64,000 nucleotides of DNA from Conus ventricosus (Eukaryota > Mollusca > Gastropoda > Neogastropoda > Conidae), in NCBI GenBank assembly GCA_018398815.1, contig CM031620.1:67048698-67112697 (forward strand), in the 5' to 3' direction. The position numbers and the translations under genes were made by a program. Under the pieces are notes generated by a model. It saw nothing but the letters and a program-made list of their open reading frames with translations, was not told the DNA's origin and did no database searches. Numbering within the stretch: position 1 is the first letter of the stretch; each line of letters starts with the position of its first letter. Positions 52,958 through 61,349 of this stretch are shown here, piece by piece.

Positions 52958-54675
52958 AGGATGCATGTGGCTGAGCAACAAAGCTGATGACATCCAAGGA
53001 TATGCCGACAGGCATGATATGAAGAACTTTTATGATGCCTTGAAAGAAATGTATGGGTCTACACCAACAGAATCACCCCTCTACTCAGCGCTAATGGAAA
53101 CAACATTGATCACTGACAAGTAAAAGATCTTGGGAACACCGGAAGAATACTTCAACAGCGCACTAAAGCACCCATCATCAATCAATGACAAACCCAATGA
53201 CGGGCCTCCTCAAGTGCCATGAGCGAGGGAATGGATGAACCACCCACCCTCTAGTGGACCCCAGAAGCATCATGTTTGCTGTCTACTGCAAAGCTCGTGT
53301 TCAGACTCCATTCCAGTTCATCATTTGTGTCTTCTGATGTGGCAGCAGGAGACCATCCCTCAGGAGTTCAAAGATGCACCCATTATCCCTTGTGCAAGTG
53401 CAAAAGGAAGATCCAAGCTTGTGACAGCTACCAAGGCACATCCTCTTCTTCTACAGCCAGCAAGATACTTGCCAGGATTCTGGTGAGCCGCCATATAAGG
53501 CAAAATGTCAGGAACAAATGCTGATCTGTTCTCCACCTTGTCGATCTGACCAAGGCCTTCCATAATGTCAGCAGAGAGGGCCTGCAGAAGATCATGGCTA
53601 AATATGTAGCCCACTGAAATTCATCTCTATGGTGCACAGTTCCATGGTGGAATTCTGGCCCGAATCAAGAAAATGGAGAGACATCTAACCCCTTCCCTGT
53701 CACAAATGGCGTAAAGCAAGTCTGTATTTTGCCACCACTCTGTTCGGCCTCATGTTCTCTACAATGCTGACTGACGCCTTCAGAGAAGGAGATGCAGGCA
53801 TTGACATGGGATTCAGAGCAAATGGAAAGCTGTTTAACCTTAAGAGGCTCCAGGCAAAAACTAAGGTGATGACAGATATCCTAAGGGACTTTCGTTTACT
53901 GATGACTGCGCCTTAAATGGTGGCTCAGAAAATGGACATGCAATCCTGCATCGACAGGTTTTCTGTAGCCTGCGCCAAATTCGGTCTCAACATGAATACG
54001 AGAAGACGAAAGTTTTGCATCAACTTTATCAGGCAGGACCTACGCTGAGCCTAACATCACAGCCAATTGTGTGAGACATGCTGTGGTGAGTACATTCACT
54101 ACCTTGGCAACACACTGTCTCAGAATGTCACTATCGACGATGAAGTTAGCGTCAGAATTGTAAAAGCAAGTGCAACCTTGGCACAGTACACACCAATGTT
54201 TGGAATAGAAGAGACATCAGTCTAGAGAGTAAGTGAAGGTATACAGATCAGTTGTTCTCCCCACACGCCTCTGTTCATATGAAACGTGACAGTGTACCAA
54301 CAGCATGCCAGGAAGCTGAATCACTTCCACACAGCCTGCTCAGAAGTTTTTGTATACATCAAATGGCAAGACGAATCCCAGACACTGAGGTGCTTGACCA
54401 AGTATAGCCTGCCAAGCGGCTACACCATCGTGATGCTGTCTCAGCTTCACAGGGCAGGTCATGTAGCTTGCATGCGAGATCACAGCTGCTCAAGAGACTT
54501 TCCCATGGAGGTAAAAGAAAACGCTTCAAAGACATTCTTCAAACATCCACGAAAGCTTTTCACATCGACCTTGACACATGGGAATAAACTACTATGGATC
54601 AAACAAGATGGCGCAATTCTATCCACAAGGCTACAATTTTGTGAAGAAAAAAAGAAAACCCGCTGCCAAAAAAGG
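52958..54675 (+). pseudogene. Non-LTR retrotransposon (LINE) reverse transcriptase, 5'-truncated relic
   Basis: Plus-strand fragments in the order of LINE ORF2: DMKNFYDALKEMYG (about 53,010), SSINDKP, PQEFKDAPII (about 53,360), SKILARIL (about 53,460), DLTKAF (about 53,543) then VSREGLQKIMAKY, PFPVTNGVKQ (about 53,690), catalytic region reading FTDDCAL (about 53,893), FGLN, YLGNTLSQNVTIDDEV (about 54,095), then a 54,286 frame with QQHARKLNHFHTAC and IKWQDE, ending in GHVACM. The usual F/YADD reads FTDD; there is a deletion before DLTKAF and several frameshifts. It ends at the N gap. It would have copied its own RNA; it is dead. Clade not assigned. Confidence 0.88.
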
Positions 54676-55675
54676 NNNNNNNNNNNNNNNNNNNNNNNNN
54701 NNNNNNNNNNNNNNNNNNNNNNNNNNNNNNNNNNNNNNNNNNNNNNNNNNNNNNNNNNNNNNNNNNNNNNNNNNNNNNNNNNNNNNNNNNNNNNNNNNNN
54801 NNNNNNNNNNNNNNNNNNNNNNNNNNNNNNNNNNNNNNNNNNNNNNNNNNNNNNNNNNNNNNNNNNNNNNNNNNNNNNNNNNNNNNNNNNNNNNNNNNNN
54901 NNNNNNNNNNNNNNNNNNNNNNNNNNNNNNNNNNNNNNNNNNNNNNNNNNNNNNNNNNNNNNNNNNNNNNNNNNNNNNNNNNNNNNNNNNNNNNNNNNNN
55001 NNNNNNNNNNNNNNNNNNNNNNNNNNNNNNNNNNNNNNNNNNNNNNNNNNNNNNNNNNNNNNNNNNNNNNNNNNNNNNNNNNNNNNNNNNNNNNNNNNNN
55101 NNNNNNNNNNNNNNNNNNNNNNNNNNNNNNNNNNNNNNNNNNNNNNNNNNNNNNNNNNNNNNNNNNNNNNNNNNNNNNNNNNNNNNNNNNNNNNNNNNNN
55201 NNNNNNNNNNNNNNNNNNNNNNNNNNNNNNNNNNNNNNNNNNNNNNNNNNNNNNNNNNNNNNNNNNNNNNNNNNNNNNNNNNNNNNNNNNNNNNNNNNNN
55301 NNNNNNNNNNNNNNNNNNNNNNNNNNNNNNNNNNNNNNNNNNNNNNNNNNNNNNNNNNNNNNNNNNNNNNNNNNNNNNNNNNNNNNNNNNNNNNNNNNNN
55401 NNNNNNNNNNNNNNNNNNNNNNNNNNNNNNNNNNNNNNNNNNNNNNNNNNNNNNNNNNNNNNNNNNNNNNNNNNNNNNNNNNNNNNNNNNNNNNNNNNNN
55501 NNNNNNNNNNNNNNNNNNNNNNNNNNNNNNNNNNNNNNNNNNNNNNNNNNNNNNNNNNNNNNNNNNNNNNNNNNNNNNNNNNNNNNNNNNNNNNNNNNNN
55601 NNNNNNNNNNNNNNNNNNNNNNNNNNNNNNNNNNNNNNNNNNNNNNNNNNNNNNNNNNNNNNNNNNNNNNNNNNN
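54676..55675. other. Assembly gap (1,000 N)
   Basis: Exactly 1,000 N, a placeholder. Long open frames drawn across it are artefacts. It hides the 3' end of the LINE and the left part of element D. Confidence 0.99.
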
Positions 55676-55676
55676 C

Positions 55677-55754
55677 ATAACCATACAGATAAACAAGAAA
55701 GCAGACGGAACGGCCAATACAATGCACGTTTTGTGGTTTGTGACGCTCAGTTAA
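55677..55754 (+). CDS. C-terminal tail of an unidentified element gene
   Basis: The first readable bases after the gap are open on the plus strand to a TAA at 55,752-55,754. They end in a short strand-like sequence (ITIQINKKADGTAN then MHVLWFVTLS) with alternating hydrophobic residues. It lies 71 bp before the ATPase on the same strand. A virion protein would suit this position and the beta-strand pattern, but 25 residues do not allow a family call. Confidence 0.35.
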   Translation: MTIQINKKADGTANTMHVLWFVTLS

Positions 55755-55770
55755 ACATTGAAAAACAGGC

Positions 55771-55821
55771 TAAAAGAAATAACCTATTAAAATGCATGTT
55801 AAAAGAAATAACCTATTAAAA
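55771..55821 (+). promoter_or_regulatory. Tandem duplication before ATPase start
   Basis: The 22-mer starting TAAAAGAAATAACCTATTAA occurs at 55,771-55,792 and 55,800-55,821 (period 29). The second copy ends 4 bp before the ATG at 55,826. AT-rich; a likely promoter or leader, by position only. Confidence 0.5.
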
Positions 55822-55825
55822 ACAG

Positions 55826-56438
55826 ATGGATAGTTTGAACTTTCTGCCCAAAGATCCACACTGTTCGCTTATTTGTGGGATTACTGGGTGTGGGGAAACT
55901 GTCTTCGTACTTGATTTGTTACAAAAAATATACAGGTTTCATTACGAGTACATTGTTATATTCTGCACAACCATTAAGCACAACAAGTCTTACAAAGAGA
56001 GGAAGTTTATTTGGACAGACGAGAATATATTTTTAGTTGATCCTACTGACAAGCTAAGTGATTGTTTAGAACAATACTAAAGTTATTTGAAGGAACTGAA
56101 ACGCTGTTTATTATTGATGACTGTTCAGCTGAATGAGACATTGTTAAAAACAGAAAAGCTCTGTCAAAGCTAGCCTTTAGTGGGCGCCACGCCTTAGTTT
56201 CTGTGTGGCTCTTAACTCAGAAATACAATGCTGTCTTAAAAGACTTTAGATCGCAGTTAAAATCGGTTGTATTATTTTACACTAAAGACAAAGATAGTTT
56301 TGAAGAATGTTTTAGTGAAAATTATATAATAAGGGACAGGGATGAGCTAAAAAAATAAAAGAGCAATTAGAAACGTCTAAGCACACTAAACTATGCTTGC
56401 GGACTGACCCCCCAGTTCAATACGTTTGCTTATTATAG
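55826..56438 (+). pseudogene. ATP: Packaging ATPase (HerA/FtsK type), element D
   Basis: Three frames in order. 55,826-56,080 has the P-loop region CGITGCGETVFVLDLLQK, where the Walker A lysine position (55,895-55,897) is GAA, glutamate. About 56,070-56,355 has the Walker B strand LFIIDD followed by CSAE, an in-frame TGA (56,134-56,136), then FSGRHALVSVWLLTQKYN and LKDFRSQLKSVVLFY. The last part ends in LRTDPPVQY with TAG at 56,436-56,438. Breaks lie near 56,070 and at an A-run at 56,349-56,355. Length is about 200 codons, usual for Polinton ATPases. It would drive DNA packaging. Loss of the lysine should abolish ATP hydrolysis, whereas copy B seems to retain it. Confidence 0.85.
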
Positions 56439-56510
56439 ATTGTTTATTATAGACTGCTTATTATAGACTTTTTATTATAGACTGCTCATTATAGATTGTT
56501 TATTATAATT
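56427..56510 (+). promoter_or_regulatory. Six 14-bp tandem repeats before x1
   Basis: Six consecutive 14-mers of form TGYTTATTATAGAY (one begins TTT, one has TCATT, the last ends AATT) fill 56,427-56,510 without spacer. The first unit contains the ATPase stop codon. The array ends 14 bp before the x1 ATG (56,525). It resembles a multiplied TATA-rich promoter element. Confidence 0.7.
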
Positions 56511-56524
56511 TTCATATTAAAAAA

Positions 56525-57368
56525 ATGTCTCGCGGGCCAGAATCAAAAGCGCAGCTAGCTCCTAAATACATTGCAGTAGAGCTAAAAGACCTAGCAGACA
56601 CAGCCGAGTTTGATCTGATAGGGGTGATAGGAAATGTTTATGGATTTGAATACACAGATGATGGGGTTTACAAACGAACAGAAATTGAAGACAAAAAACG
56701 CCAGCAGTATCCCACCCTGGAAGAGATAAGAAATCTAGAAACAACTGATTACGGCAAATGCGAATACAGGCTTTATAAACAAGACAACAACTGGGTCTTG
56801 CGTCCCGAAATTAACTGGGATTTAAAATTTGACTTACGAAGCCCCAATGTATACTTTGATAAGAAATTTTTTTAGAAAGGCTTTGAATGCAGGACCCTTT
56901 CTTGCTAGTCTTGTCCCAAGAACACAACAGAAAAAGCAGATTGTAATAGATAAATATAAGCGCGAATATGTGCTGAGCAGAAAGAAGCCCTTAGCTGAAG
57001 TGGGGGATGACACTGTAACCCTAGAATTTATCCCAAAATGTCCAATGCCTAACACTGCTACTTTAATTTTTGTTTTATTAATTACTCCAGGGGAGTCTAA
57101 TTCTAGTTTGCCAGAACATGTGTTAGCAAGGGGAGTATTAATAAAGTCTGAAAACTTGGATGGCCCTCTTAGGCTTGTTATTGCCATTACTAAAAACGGG
57201 GATGAAATAAACACCTTCTTATCATCTGACAAAGTTACTGTGATGGTTGACAAAGCCAAACTAACAGTACTCGACTTTAGTTTCATTACGTATGTTGATT
57301 TTATTGGGTTATACTCTGTTGATGAAGTGCTGCCAGAAGAGTTAATAAGAACAATGTTACAAAATTAA
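56525..57368 (+). pseudogene. Unknown element protein x1/x2 (one gene split by a frame break)
   Basis: 56,525-56,875 (116 codons, starts MSRGPESKAQLAPKY) ends at TAG inside a run of seven T (56,867-56,873). An open second frame continues from there through LASLVPRTQQKKQIVIDKY to TAA at 57,366-57,368. Both parts have the same composition, and there is no spacer or start context between them, so one gene of roughly 280 codons is likely. The second part has many alternating hydrophobic residues, suggesting beta-structure. It follows the ATPase on the same strand. The protein is not recognised; a minor virion component is possible but unproven. The split could be a sequencing indel, decay or, less likely, programmed frameshifting. 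Confidence 0.6.
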
Positions 57369-57415
57369 TCTTAATTAAAAAAAATATTTTTTACAAAATT
57401 AATCTTAATTAAAAA
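57357..57415 (+). promoter_or_regulatory. Tandem duplication between x2 and x3
   Basis: A 25-mer beginning TTACAAAATTAATCTTAATT occurs at 57,357-57,381 and 57,391-57,415 (period 34). The first copy covers the last codons and stop of x2; the second ends directly at the x3 ATG (57,416). Confidence 0.6.
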
Positions 57416-57959
57416 ATGGATGATCAGGCTCAACAGTTTAGATTAGAGCACATAACTGAACTTCAAAAAGAAATAGAAAGTGACTTGGATAAGTATAGGG
57501 TTACTAGAAAGAAATATGCTAAAGCTTTGAATACTCTTTCCTATGTAATTACTGGCTCATCAACTGTAGCTTGCGTAAGTGCTGGGTCTAGTGTTGCTCT
57601 TTTAGCTACTGGGGCTGGAGTACCAGTCTCTTTAGCTTTTGGGGGTGTTGGGTTAAGTTTAGGTGCTGTGTCCACGATTATGAGTGCTGTTTTTAAAAAA
57701 AATAACTCCTAAATTACAAAAGCACACTGCCATTGTAGCCTTAGCATCAGCTAAACTTTGTTCATTAAGATTAAGAATAAGCAAATCAATGCAGGATGAA
57801 AACATTACAGACGAAGGATTTCAGCGGCTTATGGCCGATGGTGATGATTACAGACGCCAAAAAATTGAACTTCAAAAGGAGCGGAGAAAGACTTTTACTT
57901 CACGACAGGTAAACACTGTGGCAATCAAACAGAACATTGAAAAACAAACAATCAGTTAA
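57416..57959 (+). pseudogene. Conserved element protein x3 with glycine-rich hydrophobic core
   Basis: 57,416-57,712 has a charged N-terminal helix (QFRLEHITELQKEIESDLDK, then RKKYAKAL), followed by a hydrophobic glycine/alanine-rich stretch (ACVSAGSSVALLATGAG, then LAFGGVGLSLGAVS) of about 45 residues. At an eight-A run (57,695-57,702) the frame shifts. The remainder (57,684-57,959 frame) is helical and charged (KLCSLRLRISKSMQDENITD, then EGFQRLMADGDDYRRQK). I have seen this architecture (helix, glycine-rich membrane-like core, second helical part with an ISDEEF-type turn) in proteins near such polymerases in invertebrates, but know no function. About 180 codons in all. It converges on INT. 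Confidence 0.6.
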
Positions 57960-58080
57960 ACCCAAAATAAATCATAAGTTAAAAATAGAATATGAATTAA
58001 AAATCATAAGTTTAACCAAAAAATAAAAAATAAATAAATAAATAAAATATGTTATAAACATTCATACTATTTTTTTTAAA
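57960..58080. other. AT-rich convergent spacer between x3 and INT
   Basis: Very AT-rich, with AATAAA hexamers on the plus strand (for example in the TAAATAAATAAATAAAAT run near 58,030). Suitable for bidirectional transcript ends of x3 and INT. Confidence 0.45.
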
Positions 58081-59041
58081 CTAACTAACAGGCACTGTGT
58101 TTGGTGGGACAACTTGCAGCTCTTCACGAACAAACGATCTTTTAGGAGCAGGCTTTTTAGAAGAAAGAGTTTCTCTTAAATAATACACAGGAGGGGCTGT
58201 TTTCATAATTCGTTCAACTTCATATATGTCTACGCTCAATATAGGGTCTGTGGCTCTAATTCTAACATCGCCCTCTGCCTCTCCAGGAGCATACACGTAT
58301 CTTACTTTTAGCCCAAACGGCAAGAGTTTATGAGTGCCCTGCACATCTTCAGTAATGCTAATTGTTTTTAAATTTGATTGCGTTTACTGGTTTAAGACCT
58401 GTTGCTTTAAATTCTTCATTGTTCATGGCGCGTAAGACAGCCGGCAACCTCCTAACCCATTCTGTGTTGCGTGCTCTGTCCATAATTTCTTTGTAATATT
58501 GATAGGTAAACAGACGTTCAGCTAGAATCTTATTAAAGTTTTCTACTAGGGCTTGGGAGCGATGGTTGCCTGGAATCCCTCTCTTAACTGTAACCTGGTG
58601 TTTTAAAAGCAGTTGGTTTACAGCCCTTTAAACTCTTTTCCATCATCAACCTGGATCAGCCTAGGATACTTTAATGGGCCTCGCATGTATATTTGTTGTA
58701 AAGCCACAGCAAACAGCAGTTGAGCTTTTATCTGTTAAAGGCTCAGTGTCTTTGTATCTTGAAGCCATGTCAACAACAGTTAGAGCATCCTTAAACTTTT
58801 TTCTTCTAACTTTGTCATGTGGAAGATACAACAAGTCCATCTGGTGGGTGTCATTTGGAACTGAATTAACAAATCTAGGTCTTATTATTCTTTTTGGGGC
58901 AGGCAGATATATTTGCCAAATTGCTTGTTTAGAAAGCCAGTCTTTTGCTTCTGATTCAGACACACCAGCAGCTTTACTTAGTTTATTAATAGCAGTCTTT
59001 CCTTTCCAATACCCTCTAGGAGAATAATATATTTTATCCAT
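58081..59041 (-). pseudogene. INT: Retroviral-type (DDE) integrase, element D
   Basis: Start chosen at ATG 59,039-59,041 (MDKIYYSPRGYWKG); an earlier in-frame ATG at 59,098 would overlap the end of m1. N-terminal domain to about residue 50, then the core with the first Asp (NDTHQMDLLYLPHD), LTVVDMASRYKDTEPLTDKS, second Asp (IQVDDGKEFKG), Glu region (SQALVENFN), NTEWVRRLPAVLRAMNNEE, and a C-terminal chromodomain-like part (58,081-58,344) with PPVYYLRE and FVREELQVVPP. Frame breaks near 58,680, 58,630 and 58,360. All three acidic residues are visible, so catalytic capacity is retained apart from the breaks. Integrates the element into host DNA. Upstream on the same strand are m1 and the m2 pair. 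Confidence 0.92.
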
Positions 59042-59075
59042 AAGAAAGGACTGTATTTTATTTGTTGTTGTTTTT

Positions 59076-59464
59076 TTACTCAAGAAAGTGAGCAACAAGA
59101 TAGACTGACGTCATGCCAACTAAAATGAAAGCTATCTCTGCAGTCTTCTGTTCTTCTGATGGTTCATAAAAGTCAGACAGTTCTGGCGGTGACGATGTTA
59201 GAAACTTCTTTCCTGTCACTAAGTAATACTCATTCATTGCACCATCAACGTCTGTAAATGTGTGCTCTGCATGACCTTGTTCTCTTAACTTTTTATTAAT
59301 AAAGTCTAAGTCAGCAATCCTCCTTTTTCATAAACCTCTTTTGCCTTAGCTAAATCTTCCATTGCCTTATTATGGCGTTCTCTTTCTTCATCAGACCGCA
59401 ATTTACTAAACATATAGTTGCTCCCGGAGAAAGCCAGTGCATTAACAATAGCTCCTCCTACCAT
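59076..59464 (-). pseudogene. Conserved small element protein m1, element D
   Basis: Minus-strand reading from ATG 59,462-59,464: MVGGAIVNALAFSGSN, then a charged helix with ERERHNKAMEDLAKAKE, a frame break near 59,325, DFINKKLREQGHAEHTF, DVDGAMNEYYLVTGKK, PPELSDFYEPSEEQK and a hydrophobic C-terminal segment ending at TAA 59,076-59,078. About 129 codons. The layout is hydrophobic N-terminus, coiled-coil-like middle, proline/aromatic motif, hydrophobic C-terminus. Present in B (clearly) and A (faintly) at the same place. It overlaps nothing and ends 35 bp before the INT start. I recognise it as a recurrent neighbour of such polymerase/integrase elements but not its function. Confidence 0.65.
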
Positions 59465-59556
59465 CAGAACCAATCCAGCATCTTTTTTATAAATGAATAT
59501 TTTCTAGAATTAATATTCTCTGTCATGCATTAATCTTTCTATGCATTAATATTTTC
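59465..59556 (-). promoter_or_regulatory. Imperfect tandem repeats before m1
   Basis: On the minus strand, units of form AGAAAATATTAATGCAT, AGAAAGATTAATGCAT, CAGAGAATATTAATTCT and AGAAAATATTCATTT follow each other, period about 16-19 bp. The first unit contains the end and stop codon of the upstream m2-like gene. The same pattern of duplication at a gene junction occurs elsewhere in this element. Confidence 0.5.
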
Positions 59557-59765
59557 TGGGATAATCCCCTGTGTAACAAGAAAGTCTTTTGACGCAATTC
59601 CTGCAGTAATTACAACTATAACCTTAACAACATCCTCAATGTCTAACCTTCCTAGATCAGCTGGCCTCATTTTAAACATGTTTTTTGCTAACACGCTATA
59701 GCTATACTAAGGCCGCTAATTACAGCAGAGTGGTAAATAGTATTAATGATCTTTGCAGTGCTCAT
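59539..59765 (-). pseudogene. m2-like small membrane protein, second copy
   Basis: ATG at 59,763-59,765 starts MSTAKIINTIYHSAVISGLS; a frame break occurs near 59,695 at a TATAGCTATAGC duplication. It continues VLAKNMFKMRPADLGRLD, then EDVVKVIVVITAGIASKDF, LVTQGIIPENINA, TAG at 59,539-59,541. About 75 codons. It shares spacing and motifs with the adjacent m2 gene (Y-S-x-LAK, P-x-x-G, D/E-D, KD-x-L-x-x-x-x-I), so the two are paralogues. Its N-terminal ATG lies inside the end of m2. Hydrophobic; a membrane role is inferred. A and B appear to have only one member. Confidence 0.6.
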
Positions 59766-60000
59766 GTTTTTTATTAACTAAAAAATAATTAAAATAATCA
59801 TAATACGAAAGACTGTCTATGTGCTTTTTAATCAGATAATCTTTTGTTGTTAAAGCTAAAAGTAAGGTTGCAACTAGTTTTGGTGAATCTTCTATTTTTC
59901 CCATGTAGGGTGGTTTTATTCTTAGCAAACATTTTGCAAGAGTTGAATAAACTATAACACCAACAATAGGCACTGCATAATTAACCAACGTTAAACTCAT
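59743..60000 (-). CDS. m2 small membrane protein, element D
   Basis: Intact 85-codon frame, ATG at 59,998-60,000 (MSLTLVNYAVPIVGVIVYS), then TLAKCLLRIKPPYMGKIED, SPKLVATLLLALTTKDYLI, ending KKHEHCKDH. Two hydrophobic segments (residues about 3-25 and 44-56) suggest a small membrane protein. The reading frame overlaps the start of the downstream m2-like paralogue by about 23 bp. Divergent from s across a 63-bp spacer. Function unknown. One of the few unbroken frames in the element. Confidence 0.65.
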   Translation of the reverse strand: MSLTLVNYAVPIVGVIVYSTLAKCLLRIKPPYMGKIEDSPKLVATLLLALTTKDYLIKKHIDSLSYYDYFNYFLVNKKHEHCKDH

Positions 60001-60063
60001 GGTTTTAAAAGTATTGTTTTAAAAGTATTATATTATTTTTATTGTTTTTAAAAGGGTTTAAAA
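60001..60063. promoter_or_regulatory. Divergent AT-rich promoter region between m2 and s
   Basis: A perfect 14-bp tandem duplication (GTTTTAAAAGTATT at 60,002-60,015 and 60,016-60,029), then AT-rich sequence up to the s ATG at 60,064. It is the only sequence available to start both m2 (-) and s (+). Confidence 0.5.
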
Positions 60064-60488
60064 ATGGACTGTGACGAACTATAAAAGTGTGAGGAGCAAG
60101 CAGACTACTACTCAGCAGACTACTACTCAGCAGACCACTCCGAAAGCCTCTGTCATAAAGAAAGATTATACTCTCTGGCTGCGTGTGGAAAAACTAGACA
60201 GTATTTAGGTGTTGAACTAAGTATTGAACAGATTCAACAATTGTCTACTTCAGACGTTGAGAAGTATTACGCTGGGTACGAAGCACGCTTGGGTAAAAAT
60301 GGTTAGATCGGTGGGGCAGACATGATAGTTATATGTAAGTTAGTGGCAAGATGGCGTCAATTGATTCAGAGAAGATTTAAAATACGACCTATCACAAGAT
60401 CCAGTTTAAAAAAGTCCTAGAAACTCTTGCATGTGACATGTATTACAGTATTTGGGGACTATATTATGCCATTCATCATGGGTTTTAA
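60064..60488 (+). pseudogene. Conserved small element protein s, element D
   Basis: ATG at 60,064 is followed by TAA at codon 7 (60,082-60,084). Beyond it the frame stays open to TAG at 60,304-60,306 with a YYSADYYSAD duplication, then LYSLAACGKTRQYLGVELS, IEQIQQLSTSDVEKYYAGYE and ARLGKNG. After more breaks, a segment KVLETLACDMYYSIWGLYYA runs to TAA at 60,486-60,488. Copies A and B have matching blocks with the same spacing, so the protein is longer than the first open part. The GKT string is not part of a P-loop context. Function unknown. Confidence 0.55.
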
Positions 60489-60518
60489 TTTTTTAATCAT
60501 ATTAAAATCTTTATTCAC

Positions 60519-60737
60519 TTAAAAAAAAGAGCGACCAGGAGGAAGAAGATTGTAACCCACAGGGCAGATATGACTCCACAGAGAATGCCCAGGGGAAGTT
60601 TCCCAAAATGATTTCCACAAGTGAGTAGTGTTACTAAGACTAAAATCCTGGGCGTGTGGGCTGGCATGACTAGTTGAATGGCACAGATGAAAAAGCAATA
60701 CCATGCAGCAAAACAAAATTATTAGATAGTAATACAC
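60519..60737 (-). CDS. Hypothetical 72-codon frame
   Basis: Starts MYYYLIILFCCMVLLFHLCH, a signal-peptide- or membrane-like N-terminus, then a Ser/His/Pro-rich tail. The opposite strand of the same interval reads as a basic Arg/Lys-rich frame (KRATRRKKIVTHRADMTPQ) with stops, so the real coding strand is uncertain. No counterpart found in A or B. Confidence 0.25.
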   Translation of the reverse strand: MYYYLIILFCCMVLLFHLCHSTSHASPHAQDFSLSNTTHLWKSFWETSPGHSLWSHICPVGYNLLPPGRSFF

Positions 60738-60975
60738 AAATCGCCAACCAGCACCACCGCATCAAAAACAACAACAAACAACACACAATCAAACTGTAAG
60801 ATGTTATTATTATAAAGTATTGGGGGGTGTTGTTGTGGTGGCTTTTGATTTAACTTACCATTATCTAAAACATGTTTAGCAACAAAGTCACAAAAGCCAA
60901 CAAAATCAGTAAAAGAAGAAGAACCAGCTCTGACAAAAAAAAGTACAACCTCTGCTGCAGACCATTTTTAATGGA
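60722..60975 (-). other. Open frame without ATG after s
   Basis: On the minus strand, right after a TAA, about 80 codons are open: KWSAAEVVLFFVRAGSSSF, then TDFVGFCDFVAKHVLDNGK, then a PPQQHPPIL linker and a hydrophobic end (VLFVVVFDAVVLVG), stopping near 60,722. There is no start codon, so it could be an exon-like or broken remnant. The WSxxEV opening recalls the first helix of SAM domains, but the rest does not clearly fit. Function unknown. Confidence 0.3.
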
Positions 60976-60999
60976 TTATTTTTTTAATGTGTGTGTTAG

Positions 61000-61330
61000 T
61001 ATGGTTAAGTATGGTTAAGTGCAAATTAGTACAAGTTAAAAGTACAAGTTAAAATACTGGTTAAGTCAGTTATAATCAAGGTAAAGTATAAGTTAAGAAC
61101 TTGACAAGTAAGTACAAGTAAGTACAAGTCATGTTAAGTACAAGTACAGTGTTGTCATGTTCTTAACTTAAATACAAGTAAGTACAAGTCATGTTAAGTA
61201 CAAGTACAGTGCTTGTCAAGTTCTTAACTTAAGTACAAGTAAAGTACAAGTAAAGTACATGTAAGGTACTTGTCAAGTTCTTAACTTAAGTCAGTCAAGT
61301 TCTTAAGTCATGTTCTGGACCAAGTTATGT
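61000..61330. repeat. AAGTACAAGT repeat block with inverted segments
   Basis: Many copies of AAGTACAAGT, GTTAAGTACAAGTACAGTG and AAGTTCTTAACTTAAGT over about 330 bp. Larger direct repeats exist: the string ending CATGTTAAGTACAAGTACAG occurs twice (about 61,130 and 61,190). Complementary stretches such as TAAGTTAAGAACTTGACAAG and CTTGTCAAGTTCTTAACTTA give inverted repeats. It lies between s and POLB; A and B have a related array at the end of their right arm. Confidence 0.85.
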
Positions 61331-61349
61331 TCTAGGCCAAGGTATGTTC

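Noticed and set aside
54286..55819. Frames of 360-460 codons
   Set aside because: They are open only because they run through 1,000 N; the real coding piece is the LINE fragment before the gap.
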